Part shown: positions 45,236 to 54,665 of the stretch, in pieces | Layout: every line of letters starts with the position of its first letter | How positions within the stretch are numbered: position 1 is the first letter of the stretch | NCBI RefSeq assembly: GCF_030815485.1 | Contig: NZ_JAUSWV010000001.1 | Location: 248,001-312,000, forward strand | Source: Streptomyces rishiriensis | Lineage (GTDB): Bacteria > Actinomycetota > Actinomycetes > Streptomycetales > Streptomycetaceae | Length of the DNA stretch: 64,000 nt | Direction of reading: 5' to 3' | Notes under the pieces: model-generated | What the model saw: only the letters and a program-made list of their open reading frames with translations | Databases searched by the model: none | What the model was told of the DNA's origin: nothing | Translations under genes and position numbers: made by a program

Positions 45236-46117
45236 ATGCCCGAATCCACAGTGTCGCCTTCTGCGACGGAGGGGTCCACGCGAGAGCGCGCGGAACGGAC
45301 CCGGACATCTCAAGCATCAGCAGATCTTCGACAGAAAGCCCTCCTGCCTGGCGGTGCATGGCGTTACAGCGCCCTGGAGGGGCTGCTGTCGTTCACTTTG
45401 CTGTTCGGAGTCACCACCATTGTTCGATGGCTCGTGGGCCCGTCGTCTCTATCGATCAAGATCGGCGATGGACGCCTGAGCTTCTTGACTGTCGGCGTGA
45501 CTGTTGGACTGCTCATTTCTGCCCTCATTTTGAGCCGACCTGGCAGAATAAGCGGCGGGCATATGAATCCCGCAATTTCGGTCGCCATGTGGCGTTTCGG
45601 AATATTTCCCGGCCGCCTGGTAATTCCTTATGTCGTCGCACAGTTCGCCGGATCCGTAGCGGGAGTGATAGTGGCCCGCCTCGTATGGGGTACGGCTACC
45701 GAGGAGCCACCCGTAACTTATGCGGTAATCCACCCCGCAGCAGGGTGGACGGCGACCTGGTTGTTTGCTGCTGAGGCCGTAACTACGGGCATCGTCATCT
45801 ATGCTGTCGGCTACTTTCTCCAGTCTCCTCGACTTGCTCCTCTAGTTCCGTGGCTGGCGGGGATCCTGATCGGAGCCGCGATCGCGTTGCTGGGAAACGT
45901 CACAGGGGCGTCGATGAATCCAGTGCGCCAATTCGGACCGGCACTTCTTTCCGCCGAATATTCGTTCCTGTGGGTCTACCTGGCAGCACCTATGGCGGGT
46001 GCTCTTGCCGCCGCACTTCTCCTCGGCTTCACGAGAAGGCGTCGCGCCGTCCTGACGCATCGTCTGTGCGGCACTCAGGAGGACGGATCTGCCGTGCCCA
46101 TCAGCCATGCGGCGTGA
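45236..46117 (+). CDS. Aquaporin-family (MIP) channel, 293 aa
   Basis: Six membrane spans and two half-helices: SGGHMNPAISVAM (NPA at 111-113) and GASMNPVRQFGPA (NPV at 228-230, followed by the filter Arg231). The second box has Val instead of Ala, and the filter positions suggest a wider or unusual pore. It is a membrane channel for water or small neutral solutes. A polar ~40-residue N-terminus precedes the first span. I chose ATG 45236 (CGGAG upstream); GTG 45140 would add 32 residues. It stands between a hydrolase and a transaldolase gene on the same strand. Confidence 0.85.
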   Translation: MPESTVSPSATEGSTRERAERTRTSQASADLRQKALLPGGAWRYSALEGLLSFTLLFGVTTIVRWLVGPSSLSIKIGDGRLSFLTVGVTVGLLISALILSRPGRISGGHMNPAISVAMWRFGIFPGRLVIPYVVAQFAGSVAGVIVARLVWGTATEEPPVTYAVIHPAAGWTATWLFAAEAVTTGIVIYAVGYFLQSPRLAPLVPWLAGILIGAAIALLGNVTGASMNPVRQFGPALLSAEYSFLWVYLAAPMAGALAAALLLGFTRRRRAVLTHRLCGTQEDGSAVPISHAA

Positions 46118-46189
46118 ATTGCGGCATCGTGCGTTCTCGCCGCCGCCCAGCGCTGACGCTCACATACGACACGTAGGAGATGTCATTCC

Positions 46190-46999
46190 ATGACAGACTC
46201 ACTCAAGCGCCTCTGCGAAGAAGGCGTCGCGATCTGGCTGGGCGGCCTGCCGGCGATCACCGAGGTCATCGGCCTCGGCATCAGCGTCAACGTCACGCTG
46301 ATCTTCTCGCTGGAGCGCTACCGCCAGGTCATGGACGCCTACCTGTCCGGCCTGGAGCATGCCAAGGAGCGCGGCCTGGACCTGTCGAAGATCCACTCCG
46401 TGGCGTCCTTCTTCGTGTCCCGGGTGGACACCGAGATCGACAAGCGGCTCGACGCGCTCGGCACCGACGAGGCCAAGGCCGCCCGCGGCAAGGCGGGCCT
46501 CGCCAACGCCCGGCTCGCCTACCAGGCGTACGAGGAGGTCTTCGCCGGCGAGCGCTGGGCCGCGCTGGAGAAGGCCGGCGCCAACAAGCAGCGTCCGCTG
46601 TGGGCCTCCACCGGTGTGAAGGACCCCGCCTACAAGGACACCCTGTACGTGGACGACCTGGTCGCCCCGAACACGGTGAACACCATGCCGGAGGCGACCC
46701 TGTTCGCCGCCGAGGACCACGGCTCAATCACCGGCAACACCGTCGCCGGCACCTACGAGCAGGCCCGCGCCGAGATCGACGCCGTCGAGAAGCTCGGCAT
46801 CTCCTACGACGAGGTGGTCCAGCTCCTCGAGGACGAGGGCGTGGACAAGTTCGAGGCGTCCTGGAACGACCTGCTCAAGTCGACCGAGGCGGAGCTCCAG
46901 CGCCTCGCCCCCTCGATTCCCGAGACTCGCACCATCGGTTCGGTACGGAAACAGCGGGCTGCGTCTGCAGGTCATTCCCACTCAACAAGTCATGCATAA
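46190..46999 (+). pseudogene. tal: Transaldolase with large in-frame internal deletion
   Basis: Transaldolase moves a dihydroxyacetone unit in the pentose phosphate pathway. The start ([17 protein letters not shown]) joins directly to [20 protein letters not shown], leaving out roughly 110-120 residues present in Streptomyces Tal, including the TNPSIF region and the Schiff-base lysine strand. The rest ([70 protein letters not shown]) is well conserved to about residue 245; the last ~20 residues differ. The frame is kept throughout. High G+C and typical codons contrast with the neighbours. As an enzyme it should be dead. Confidence 0.85.
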
Positions 47000-47068
47000 A
47001 AGAGTCAGCCCCTTCGCTCAGAATCTCTGGACGTACCGCTTGATCCCCTCAACCTCCCAGGAGCCACG

Positions 47069-47938
47069 GTGAAGATCTTCCGAGTACGACGAATGCGCAC
47101 GATCAGCCTTCTCACCCTTGTAGGTGCGCTGGGCGTGACTGGCATATCCGGAACCCAGGCAGCGGACAACGCTGGCGATCGGCAGCCCAGGGCGAATACA
47201 CAGCGCTCAAGCAGGACAGCGCCCAAGCCCACGGTGGTGCTCGTCCACGGGGCCTGGGCGGACTCCTCCGGGTGGGCGAAGGTCGCCCGTGACCTGCAGG
47301 CTCAGGGCTACCAGGTCCTCGCACCGCCCACTCCGCTTCGCGGGCTGAGCGAAGACTCGGAGTACCTGTCGGCGTTCCTCCGCGACCGAACTACCGGCCC
47401 GGTTGTCCTGGTCGGTCACTCGTACGGAGGGGCCGTCATCACGAACGCCGCCACGTCGGACAAGGATGTCGAAGCCCTTGTCTTCATCAATGCGTTCGTT
47501 CCGGACGCAGGTGACAGTGTCCTCGGACTGCTGGACCCGAATCACCAACTGGACCCGGCCGACCTCTTCGAGTTCATGCGCTACCCGGGTGCTCCGGACG
47601 GCGACTACGACCTCTACATGAAGCAGAACGTTTTCCCGGACGCCATCGCGAATGGGATCCCGGCGCGCGACGCGGCCGCGATGGCTGCGGCACAGCGGCC
47701 TGTCACTCTGAGCGCACTCACGGACAGGTCCGACACTCCGGCCTGGAAATCGCTGCCGAGCTATTACCTGCTGGGAACCCAGGATCACATCGTTCCCCCC
47801 ACCCTCCAACGCGCGATGGCCGAGAACGCGGGAGCCAAGATCACTGAAGTGAAAGCCGGCCATCTCCCGATGATCACCAGCCCGCGCGCCGTTGAGAAGC
47901 TGATCATCGAGGCAGACCGGTCCACCCCGGCACGCTGA
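47069..47938 (+). CDS. Secreted alpha/beta hydrolase (EstC-like), 289 aa
   Basis: GTG 47069 follows CAGGAGCC. A basic start and hydrophobic stretch ending G-T-Q-A (about residue 31) form a signal peptide. The fold shows VVLVHGAWADSSGWAKVA, VLVGHSYGGAVIT (Ser118), GTQDHIVPP (acid) and KAGHLPMIT (His). This is the esterase-like group found in salicylate-esterase-type plant and bacterial proteins; the substrate cannot be read off. A cytosolic cousin lies at 61833-62552. Confidence 0.85.
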   Translation: MKIFRVRRMRTISLLTLVGALGVTGISGTQAADNAGDRQPRANTQRSSRTAPKPTVVLVHGAWADSSGWAKVARDLQAQGYQVLAPPTPLRGLSEDSEYLSAFLRDRTTGPVVLVGHSYGGAVITNAATSDKDVEALVFINAFVPDAGDSVLGLLDPNHQLDPADLFEFMRYPGAPDGDYDLYMKQNVFPDAIANGIPARDAAAMAAAQRPVTLSALTDRSDTPAWKSLPSYYLLGTQDHIVPPTLQRAMAENAGAKITEVKAGHLPMITSPRAVEKLIIEADRSTPAR

Positions 47939-48531
47939 AGTGGATTGCAGGAGTCCGGGCACGCGTCTCCGCTGCAGCCGGCCCCGGTTCCTCTCGTCGC
48001 GCCACCTGTAATGACGCGAGGCCATGGCTGGGATCCCATCGGGGGCACCGCGGGAACATCCCGGCTCCATGCCGCCCTGGAGGCTCCACCAGCATCGCAG
48101 AATCCGAGACCAGAGCCATGATCCGCCAAAGCGAGGGAAGCCCGATGAGGGGTCCGGTCAGCATCGCGGATGCCTCAGCCGACAGGCCCGGGTTCGGCCA
48201 TCCCGAACAGCATTGCCTCGAAGTGAGCGAAAGCCGGGACGACACAGCGTGCACCATCCGCGTACGTCGTGCCCTGCCACATCGCGGCCGCCGAACGGTC
48301 GGCGCACGGTGTTCTGCCGACCACATGGGTTCAGCGCACGTCACCGAGAACCGTGGCCCGGACGTGGGTCCCCATCCTCACATCGGGCCACAGACCGTCA
48401 CATGCCTGACTGGTGGCCAGGTGTTGCACCATGACGGGCTGGGCTCAGAGCAGGTCGTCAAGCCCGGACAACTGAATTTGACGACATCCTCACGTGAGTG
48501 CGGAACTCGACCTGCACCGTCCAGTGCGGTA
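47939..48531. other. No recognisable gene
   Basis: Open frames continue towards the CMD-type gene, but without family likeness before about 48532. Confidence 0.35.
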
Positions 48532-48943
48532 CCTCTGCGCCGCGACTTCGAGTACGCTCTCGCGCTCCTTGCAATATGTGCATCTCCCAGCTCAATGCCT
48601 GCGCCTGCTGCCTGAGCATCCACGTGCGTGACGCCCTGGAGGCCGACAAGACACAGCAGCGCATCGTGGTCCTGCCGGCCTGGCGTGACACCGAGCTCTT
48701 CACCGATCAAGAACGCGCCGCCCTCACTCTGGCCGAATCGCTGGTCAGCTTCCTGACAGCCGCCGACAAGACCTCGACTACGGCGAGGCTGCCTGCTTCC
48801 TCAGCCCCGAGCAGCTGTCCGTCATCAGCTGGGCCTCGATCGTCATGAACGCTTTCAACCTGGCCTCGATCGTCAGCCGGCATCACACCCCTCCGCGCCA
48901 CAATCCACCCTCTTCTCACCGTGATGGAGACAGCAGCCAATGA
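48532..48943 (+). pseudogene. Carboxymuconolactone decarboxylase (AhpD-like) protein, frameshifted
   Basis: Across two shifts (near 48583 and 48765) the sequence reads FEYALALLAICA-SQLNACACCLSIHVRDAL, with the C-x-x-C ... H redox site, then LPAWRDTELFTDQERAALTL and CFLSPEQLSVISWASIVMNA with a final SRHH. AhpD-like proteins act in peroxide detoxification. The N-terminal third is not recognisable. The stop TGA overlaps the ATG of the next gene (ATGA), so the two were coupled. Confidence 0.65.
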
Positions 48944-49254
48944 ACCGCACTGTCCGCGACAACGCCGAGGCCAGCCGCTACGAGATCTTCGAGGACGGCC
49001 GGCTGGCCGGATTCACCGACTACAAGATCACCGGCAAGAAAATTGCGTTCAACCACACCGAGACCCTTGACGGCTTCACCGGACGCGGCGTGGCCGGTCA
49101 CCTCATCGCCGAGGAACTGGCCGACGCCCGGCGCCGCAATCTGGCCGTCCTGCCCTTCTGTCCTGTGGTCCGCGGGAGAATCGCCCGCCAACCCGAGGAA
49201 CACCTCGATCTTGTGCTCATCGAGGACCGGCAACGCTTCGACCTCCCCGCCTGA
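48940..49254 (+). CDS. Small GNAT-type acetyltransferase (YjdJ-like), 104 aa
   Basis: ATG 48940 is in an ATGA overlap with the preceding gene, and GGAGACAGC lies upstream. The protein has the compact GNAT fold of the YjdJ/NATD1 kind: RYEIFEDGRLAGFTDY, IAFNHTETLDGFTGRGVAGH (acetyl-CoA loop with G-x-G-x-A/G) and LAVLPFCPVVRGRIARQPE. The length is usual for the group. The substrate is unknown. Confidence 0.75.
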   Translation: MNRTVRDNAEASRYEIFEDGRLAGFTDYKITGKKIAFNHTETLDGFTGRGVAGHLIAEELADARRRNLAVLPFCPVVRGRIARQPEEHLDLVLIEDRQRFDLPA

Positions 49255-50059
49255 CCGTTGACGCTCGCTTTCGCCAAAAGGCATGGTTCGTCGCAGAGGA
49301 GTTGGCCTCGAAGCGAAGTGGACAGGCAGGTGCATCCGGAGCGCGTAAGTGACGCCCCGGCGCTCTCAGTTGGGCGGGACCGCGTAGTCCGCGCCGGCTG
49401 GCTCCTCCCGTCTGGGGGGAGAGGTCAGGCCGGCGGTGAGGGGGGCGCTTGGGGGGTATGTATCGCCCCCTTGCTCCTCGTCTGTCGCCAATTCCGCCCG
49501 TCCTGTCGAGGGCGACGGCCACGGTGCCGTCCTCGATGAAGGAGAATGACCCTCCGTGGGAGACATCAGCGTCAGCCACTGACGCACACACCTCATACAC
49601 CGTGGATGTGTCTGCGTGAGCCGAAGTCACGGGAATCGCACCAAGGCTGACGTGTTGTCACTCGGCGGCGTCGGCCGGCGTTGACATGAGGTTGGGCCGG
49701 AGCCCGCCTGGCAGGCCAGGACCTCTGTCGTTGAGGGACGAAGGCCCTCTCGGCAGTCACGGCGTCACGGGCAGGTCGGCATGCTGGCGTCTGGTCGCGA
49801 AGCATGACGATGAGGTCCTCGCGGGTCATGCTTTTGCCCCGGTGACGGGTAGCCGCCAATCGGCTCCGGGTGGCAAGTACCTCTGACCAGCTCTCCTCCT
49901 CGTGCCGACTGACCGATCGCGAGTGGCTCCGCGACCACCAGCAGCAGAGCCGGAGAGGTATCCGCGTCGGCTGCTTTCGCCGGATGTCTCGTCCGCCAAC
50001 TCCATGTGAACCGGAACTCGCCTGCTTCGAGTATCACTGACGAACCTGGAGGTCGACTC
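49255..50059. other. No recognisable gene
   Basis: An 800-base stretch with only weak open frames on both strands. GGAGGTCGACTC just before 50060 is the ribosome site of the next gene. Confidence 0.4.
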
Positions 50060-50554
50060 ATGCCTGACATCACCATGGCCTGTTCGCATGCGCCCGAATC
50101 CCCGCTCGCGTTGCTGCTGAGGACGGCCGCCGACGTGAATGGCCCCAGCGCGATCGAGCAGCGCGAGGACGCGGAGACTGCCGCTGCGTACCACGCCTGG
50201 GCTGCCTACCCGCGCACCATCGCCCAGGCAGTGGAGCCCGCGGACTGGCAGGGATTGTCGGCCACGGATCACGGCGGCAGGTACTTCAAGCCGTCGGCCG
50301 TGGCGTGGCTGGACGGCGGTCTGTGGCTGCACCACACCCTGCGCATCACCGAGCACGGGGCCGCGGCCGACGTCCTCACGCTGATCTTGCCGTGCGCCTG
50401 TGGCCGCTACACCGACATCACCGTGGACAGCGAGGGGAGGCTGCTTGAGTTGCTGGCGGAAATGACGGCAGCGGGCGGCCGGTCGGTGCATGACGAGACG
50501 AGGGGCGACTGCCACTGCACATCGGCCGTGCCGCGGCCGGACGGACTGCGTTGA
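50060..50554 (+). CDS. Streptomyces hypothetical protein, 164 aa
   Basis: ATG 50060 follows GGAGGTCGACTC. The sequence is well conserved in style: SPLALLLRTAADVNGPSAIE, a helical QREDAETAAAYHAWAAYPRT, then beta strands (GLWLHHTLRI, VLTLILPCACGRYTDIT) and a late C-H-C. Two Cys pairs (CAC and CHC) may bind metal. I remember similar proteins on actinobacterial mobile elements, but no function is known. Confidence 0.65.
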   Translation: MPDITMACSHAPESPLALLLRTAADVNGPSAIEQREDAETAAAYHAWAAYPRTIAQAVEPADWQGLSATDHGGRYFKPSAVAWLDGGLWLHHTLRITEHGAAADVLTLILPCACGRYTDITVDSEGRLLELLAEMTAAGGRSVHDETRGDCHCTSAVPRPDGLR

Positions 50555-50931
50555 CATTTTCTCCCTCTCGAAGTGGGAAGGCATTCCTGCCGCGCCATTG
50601 AACGCTCCGATGTCGAGTGGGTTTTCCTGCTGTGCTGTGCGGAGCGGGTCCGGATGGCCTTCTTACCGGCGATCCGCCTGGGTCAGGGCCGCGGCTGTTC
50701 TCCGCCGTGGCCCGACTCGGCAGACCGCCCGCAGCCTCGCCGGACGCTGTCCACGACAGCAGGCGCCGGTCGAGCACGGCAGCTGAGGTCCTGGCGCATC
50801 TTCTGCAGGTATCGGCGCAGCCCCATCTGGGGATGCTGCGGCCGGCCCTGCTTGGAAAGGCAGGACCGACTCAATTAGCCGGCTACGCATGTCAGTCGAT
50901 CGGGGACCACTCTGACGAAGCTTGGCGGATG
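50555..50931. other. No recognisable gene
   Basis: Frames on both strands are open, but none has a family likeness. Confidence 0.35.
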
Positions 50932-51615
50932 TCATCGTTCGGAGTGGACAGCTCCTACGCGCAGGCCGTGTGCGGAGTGGTCGCTGCATTCGTTCGTGCT
51001 GAGCGGAATATTGAACTGATCTTTCGAACCCGGTGAGTACACGCGGAGGAAAGCCACACTCTTGATTTGGCATTCAGCTCCGGACAGGCCGGACTGTCCG
51101 TTGCGGGCCTGCACCTCCGCGACAGCGTGCCCGTTCGGGACCAGTGTGACCCTTGCCGCCGGGGAGTTCGTATCGCGAGATGCGGCGTCCCCGATCTGCA
51201 CACCGTCACGTCCTCGAAACGAAACCCCCGGGAATCCGGTGAGTGAGCACGGATTGTCGCCGGTGTTCTGGAAGGAAAGTTGGAAATTTGTCATACCGCC
51301 GCCACCCTCACGGTTTTCCATAGCAACCTTCAGATTGCCTGACTCACACTGGGCTACAGCATCTCCATCTCCCTGCGATGTACTGTCAACATCCGAGTCG
51401 TCTCGTGCAGAATCTTCACTCGCCCCACTATCCTGTATTTCGTTACGCGGACCATTTGATGCGAGGGAATCCGCACTCGAATCGGCAGCACCGACCCTCG
51501 AAGGCTTGGGGGTGCTGCCAGCGTCGTCATTCCCCGGTCCACACGCTGTCAGTGCCATCCCAGCAACGGTGACAACGAGAGCAGATACAACTCGACGACC
51601 GGTTGCGATATTCAT
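50932..51615 (-). CDS. DUF4232-type lipoprotein, 227 aa
   Basis: ATG 51615 (alternative 51633) opens a signal peptide with lipobox L-T-A-C (Cys25). An acidic, Ser/Asp-rich linker (about 30-95) follows, then a DUF4232-like beta domain: NFQLSFQNTGDNPCSLTGFP, GVSFRGRDGVQIG, VTLVPNGHAVAEVQARNG and a C-terminal Cys pair (AECQIK, TNECSD). The protein should be lipid-anchored outside the membrane. The gene has lower G+C than its surroundings. The role of DUF4232 is unknown; a cell-envelope function is likely. Confidence 0.75.
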   Translation of the reverse strand: MNIATGRRVVSALVVTVAGMALTACGPGNDDAGSTPKPSRVGAADSSADSLASNGPRNEIQDSGASEDSARDDSDVDSTSQGDGDAVAQCESGNLKVAMENREGGGGMTNFQLSFQNTGDNPCSLTGFPGVSFRGRDGVQIGDAASRDTNSPAARVTLVPNGHAVAEVQARNGQSGLSGAECQIKSVAFLRVYSPGSKDQFNIPLSTNECSDHSAHGLRVGAVHSER

Positions 51616-51912
51616 GCGCGCCTTCTTGTCCATAGAAATCGGTATGGAATTCTTTAAATTATCAGCCCCGGGCGAACGGGAGATGATCTCCCTTGATCGC
51701 GCTCCACAATGAGCTGTACGCGGCCCAAAGCGATTGAGTCGCTCCGACGGTTCGAGTGATGGCCGTGCGGTAAATTCGACCTGGATACAGCGGGAAGGGA
51801 ACGGGCCAGGGTCGGCTCGTGCCAGGCTGCCCCACAGCGGACCTGATGGTTTTTCGGACTTCAAATCAAGTCTTGTCGGACCACACGGTGAACTACTGCG
51901 GTACATGTATAT

Positions 51913-52422
51913 TTATCGCATCCGTAGGCCACGTCGTTCACCAGCTCGACCAGGGAGGCCGGGGCCGGAGGATACCGTCCTCTCGCTCTGCGAGACCGGA
52001 CCCTCGGTGACTGGCTTCAGAATGGCAGCAGCCGCTACGGCGTAGCCGTTCATGGAACTTGCAACACGCATGGGTGTCGCGCCGGTCGGCGGCGTCTGGC
52101 CGCGCTCCAGGCAAGCCAGTGCGGCCGCGCGCTCATTATCCCGTCTGGCTGCCTGCGGGTCGGTGATCTGCAGAGAGGCCGGGATGAGTTCGCTGAATGG
52201 AGTCGTTCTGATGGGAATGTGGTTCAGCGAGGGAGCTACTGAGCGGAACATTGCATGCCTTCGATTCCCGAACTTGCGATCGAACAAGATCCGGAAGCGA
52301 TCAATAGAGGCAGCGTCACGGGCGCGATAGGTGTCTGCCGCGCGTTCCGCGCGTGCCGCCTGCACCCTCCTGCTCTCCGGGTCGATCTCCACCTCTGTAT
52401 GCACAGCAATTTTGATCCTCAT
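51913..52422 (-). CDS. Orphan protein, 169 aa
   Basis: ATG 52422 has GAGGAGG 11 bases upstream; ATG 52446 is an alternative. The N-terminal part reads MRIKIAVHTEVEIDPESRRV, then a charged helix and SIDRFRILFDRKFGNRR. The C-terminal third is Pro/Ser-rich. G+C is moderate. It may belong with the nearby orphans by its folded head and loose tail. The family is unknown. Confidence 0.5.
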   Translation of the reverse strand: MRIKIAVHTEVEIDPESRRVQAARAERAADTYRARDAASIDRFRILFDRKFGNRRHAMFRSVAPSLNHIPIRTTPFSELIPASLQITDPQAARRDNERAAALACLERGQTPPTGATPMRVASSMNGYAVAAAAILKPVTEGPVSQSERTVSSGPGLPGRAGERRGLRMR

Positions 52423-52599
52423 AGAAGCCGCATCCTCCTCTGTCATCTTTCTTCTGCCGGCCCTCACGGAGGCTCTTTTCAGCTACTACGGATGCAGCGG
52501 CGTTTCGGTTCTCTTCTCACCCGACGATGTTCCACAGTCCGCGGGGCCGTCCTGGTTGTCAGCCACCGAGGTCGATGGTCGGTTCCGCAACGGGAGAAG

Positions 52600-52858
52600 G
52601 GGTCGTCGGCCCCTGAGTGGTCGGACAGGGGCCGGTGGGCGTGCATGTCGGTGCGGAGGATGTCGCCGAGGACCCTGGCATGTCATGGGTCGGACATCTT
52701 GACAGGCCTCGACCGCGTCGCGGTCGGGCCGCCACCTCACTAGCCATTCGTGGCACCAGCGCACCCCACGGGCCTCGGTCTATGCGGGAGCTCAAGCGGC
52801 TCGGGCGTGTCAAGAGGTCACCGTGCGATGGGCTCGCACCACCAACACCGACGAGTGA
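52600..52858 (-). mobile_element. IS110 remnant: recombinase scrap plus upstream region
   Basis: The minus strand reads LGDILRTDMHAHRPL, as in IS110-A (its ILRTDMHAHRPL). It is joined through a deletion to the non-coding region that normally precedes the recombinase start. The element is dead, but its RNA-coding part is kept. Confidence 0.75.
52704..52858 (-). ncRNA. Candidate IS110 bridge RNA region, copy B
   Basis: It matches 37956-38109 with about 18 differences in 153 bases. Differences cluster in two or three short patches (near 52714-52720, 52793-52799 and 52809-52813), as expected if guide loops vary while the scaffold stays. Expression without a recombinase is unproven. Confidence 0.5.
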
Positions 52859-53019
52859 CCGAGCGGGGAGTCAGTGACGCTCGACGGCGCAGGACGCCAT
52901 CCGGTCTCAGCCGAGGCCTCGCGAACGGGTCGCACCGGCGTCGGCAGACCAGCGCGACGAGAGCACGCTGTGCGGCCGGAGCGTGCAGCGGTGTTCACCC
53001 TCAAGGGTGACGGTGAGCA

Positions 53020-53153
53020 TCGTGCCCACCCGATCGCCAGGTGCGGACCGTGTCCGGAGCGATCCGCAGCCGACGCGACGCCTCCATGATCGAGTGGCCG
53101 TCGGCGCACTCCAGCACGATCCGCGACCGCTGAACCAGAGCCTGAGCCGTCAC
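53020..53153 (-). pseudogene. IS630-family transposase, N-terminal scrap
   Basis: From GTG 53153: TAQALVQRSRIVLECADGHS then IMEASRRLRIAPDTVRTWR, the helix-turn-helix head of IS630 transposases. The catalytic part is missing. Confidence 0.65.
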
Positions 53154-53312
53154 ACGGCGGCGTCATCACACAAGGTGACCAGCCCGCCTCGCCCTACGGC
53201 ACAGCAGGAATGAGACTCACCCGCCGCCGTCCCAAAGCGGCCCACGGTGAGCGGCCCCGCAGCCGATGCCGGAATACGACGACACCGCAGCCGTTGAATA
53301 CCGCTTCCTGCC

Positions 53313-54665
53313 TTACCGGCGCTGCTGACCGTAGGAATTTCCTGTGCTGCTGGGCCCGTGGATCGGCATTGCACCCGCTGGCGCACAGGCATATTGCGGC
53401 TGGGATGTTCCGGTTCCCGAAGTGGGGGCATGACCCGGGGTCGAGGGGGTTGCCAGCATTGCCGCGTACGAGGCGTAGGCCGACGCCCCGGGAGTCATCG
53501 GCTGTTCCTGCCCATGGATATCCTGCTGCCGCGAGCCGGCGGCCTCCCGCCGGGGCGCCTGGCCATATGCCGGGCGCGCCGCACTTCGCTGCTGCTGAAT
53601 AACCTTCACATAATCCAGCAGCACCTTGTCGGACGCCGCACCGCTCTTCAACTCTTCTCGCCATTCACTGAGCAGTTGCATGGACTGCGGCTGCGTCCAG
53701 AGATGCGGCTGCACTTTGCCCCACTCGTGGTAGTGCGGACGCGAAGTGTCCTGCCCAGGAATCCCTGTCGATACATGAAGGCGGGTGTAGTACATTCTTG
53801 CCGCAAAACGCATATTACTTTGCATCGCGAGAGCCCACTGCCGCAAAGAATGGTGCTCCGACTGCACGACACCGGAAACAGAGGCCGTGGCGACAGCCGG
53901 GGGGACAGGCGTGGGGACAGGCGTGGGGACAGGCCGAGCCACCGGTTCATGTCGTGATGGACCTGCTCCAGCCGTCGCCGTCGGGGAGTGCTGATGGACC
54001 GGGGGTACGGGGCGGAATCCCGAGTAGGAGGGCACGAAAGGCTCGGGCCCGACCGGGGCGGAGATGCGGGTTTGAGGCATGGAGGGTTGAGTCACACCTG
54101 AAATGCGAGTGGTTGGCATTCCAGACGTAGGTGTGTCCTCTGGCAGCAGTAGTTTGTCCCCGATCGCAATTACGTTGAAATTTCGCTCTCTCAGGGCCTT
54201 TGCCGCCTCAGGTAGCAGCGAAACATAATTCGGATCCTTTTTCCCTGCTGCACGCACTTTCGCTCTGTACAGGATCTGTCCGACATCGATGCCATTTACA
54301 TGATAAGAACTGGGTGGCAGCTTGGGACGCCCGTAGTCGTCCTTAGCAAATGGATAACTCCTAATGAAGGCCGCGACCGCCAGGTCCTTCACGTGGCGCG
54401 CATATTCAGACTCCGTCTGCGTATCGTGCGCTAATGCCTGCCTGTCTCCGTGCGCCACGATGGAGAAACCCTTCACTCTAAGGCTTTCCACCTGGTAATG
54501 ATCAAGATTCCTGTCAACGCTACCCAGGTGGTCGACCCGTGCACCGACCAATAGTCGCGCAAGAGCACCTATGTCATTCGGTGCGCTTGTACTTGGTATG
54601 AGAGGACGCCCGTTCGCATCCCTTTCAAATTCGAAATTTTCTATGACTTCCACAAAATCGCGCAT
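53313..54665 (-). CDS. Orphan protein with two HA-like repeats and disordered tail, 450 aa
   Basis: ATG 54665 follows GGGAGTACCG. Residues 11-74 and 104-170 are two versions of one module: F/Y-x-F, G-R-P, L/I-P-x-S, a hydrophobic helix, a G-x-x-D-x-N turn, E-x-x-x-L-R, and F-x-V-I/V-A-x-G-D. The pattern recalls helicase-associated domains. Residues ~178-280 are Pro-rich with a short (VPTP) repeat, ~285-370 are helical (LRQWALAMQSNMRFAARMYY, LLSEWREELKSG), and the tail is Gln/Pro/Ser-rich. Low G+C in the first half suggests transfer. DNA binding is possible but unproven. Confidence 0.75.
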   Translation of the reverse strand: MRDFVEVIENFEFERDANGRPLIPSTSAPNDIGALARLLVGARVDHLGSVDRNLDHYQVESLRVKGFSIVAHGDRQALAHDTQTESEYARHVKDLAVAAFIRSYPFAKDDYGRPKLPPSSYHVNGIDVGQILYRAKVRAAGKKDPNYVSLLPEAAKALRERNFNVIAIGDKLLLPEDTPTSGMPTTRISGVTQPSMPQTRISAPVGPEPFVPSYSGFRPVPPVHQHSPTATAGAGPSRHEPVARPVPTPVPTPVPPAVATASVSGVVQSEHHSLRQWALAMQSNMRFAARMYYTRLHVSTGIPGQDTSRPHYHEWGKVQPHLWTQPQSMQLLSEWREELKSGAASDKVLLDYVKVIQQQRSAARPAYGQAPRREAAGSRQQDIHGQEQPMTPGASAYASYAAMLATPSTPGHAPTSGTGTSQPQYACAPAGAMPIHGPSSTGNSYGQQRR

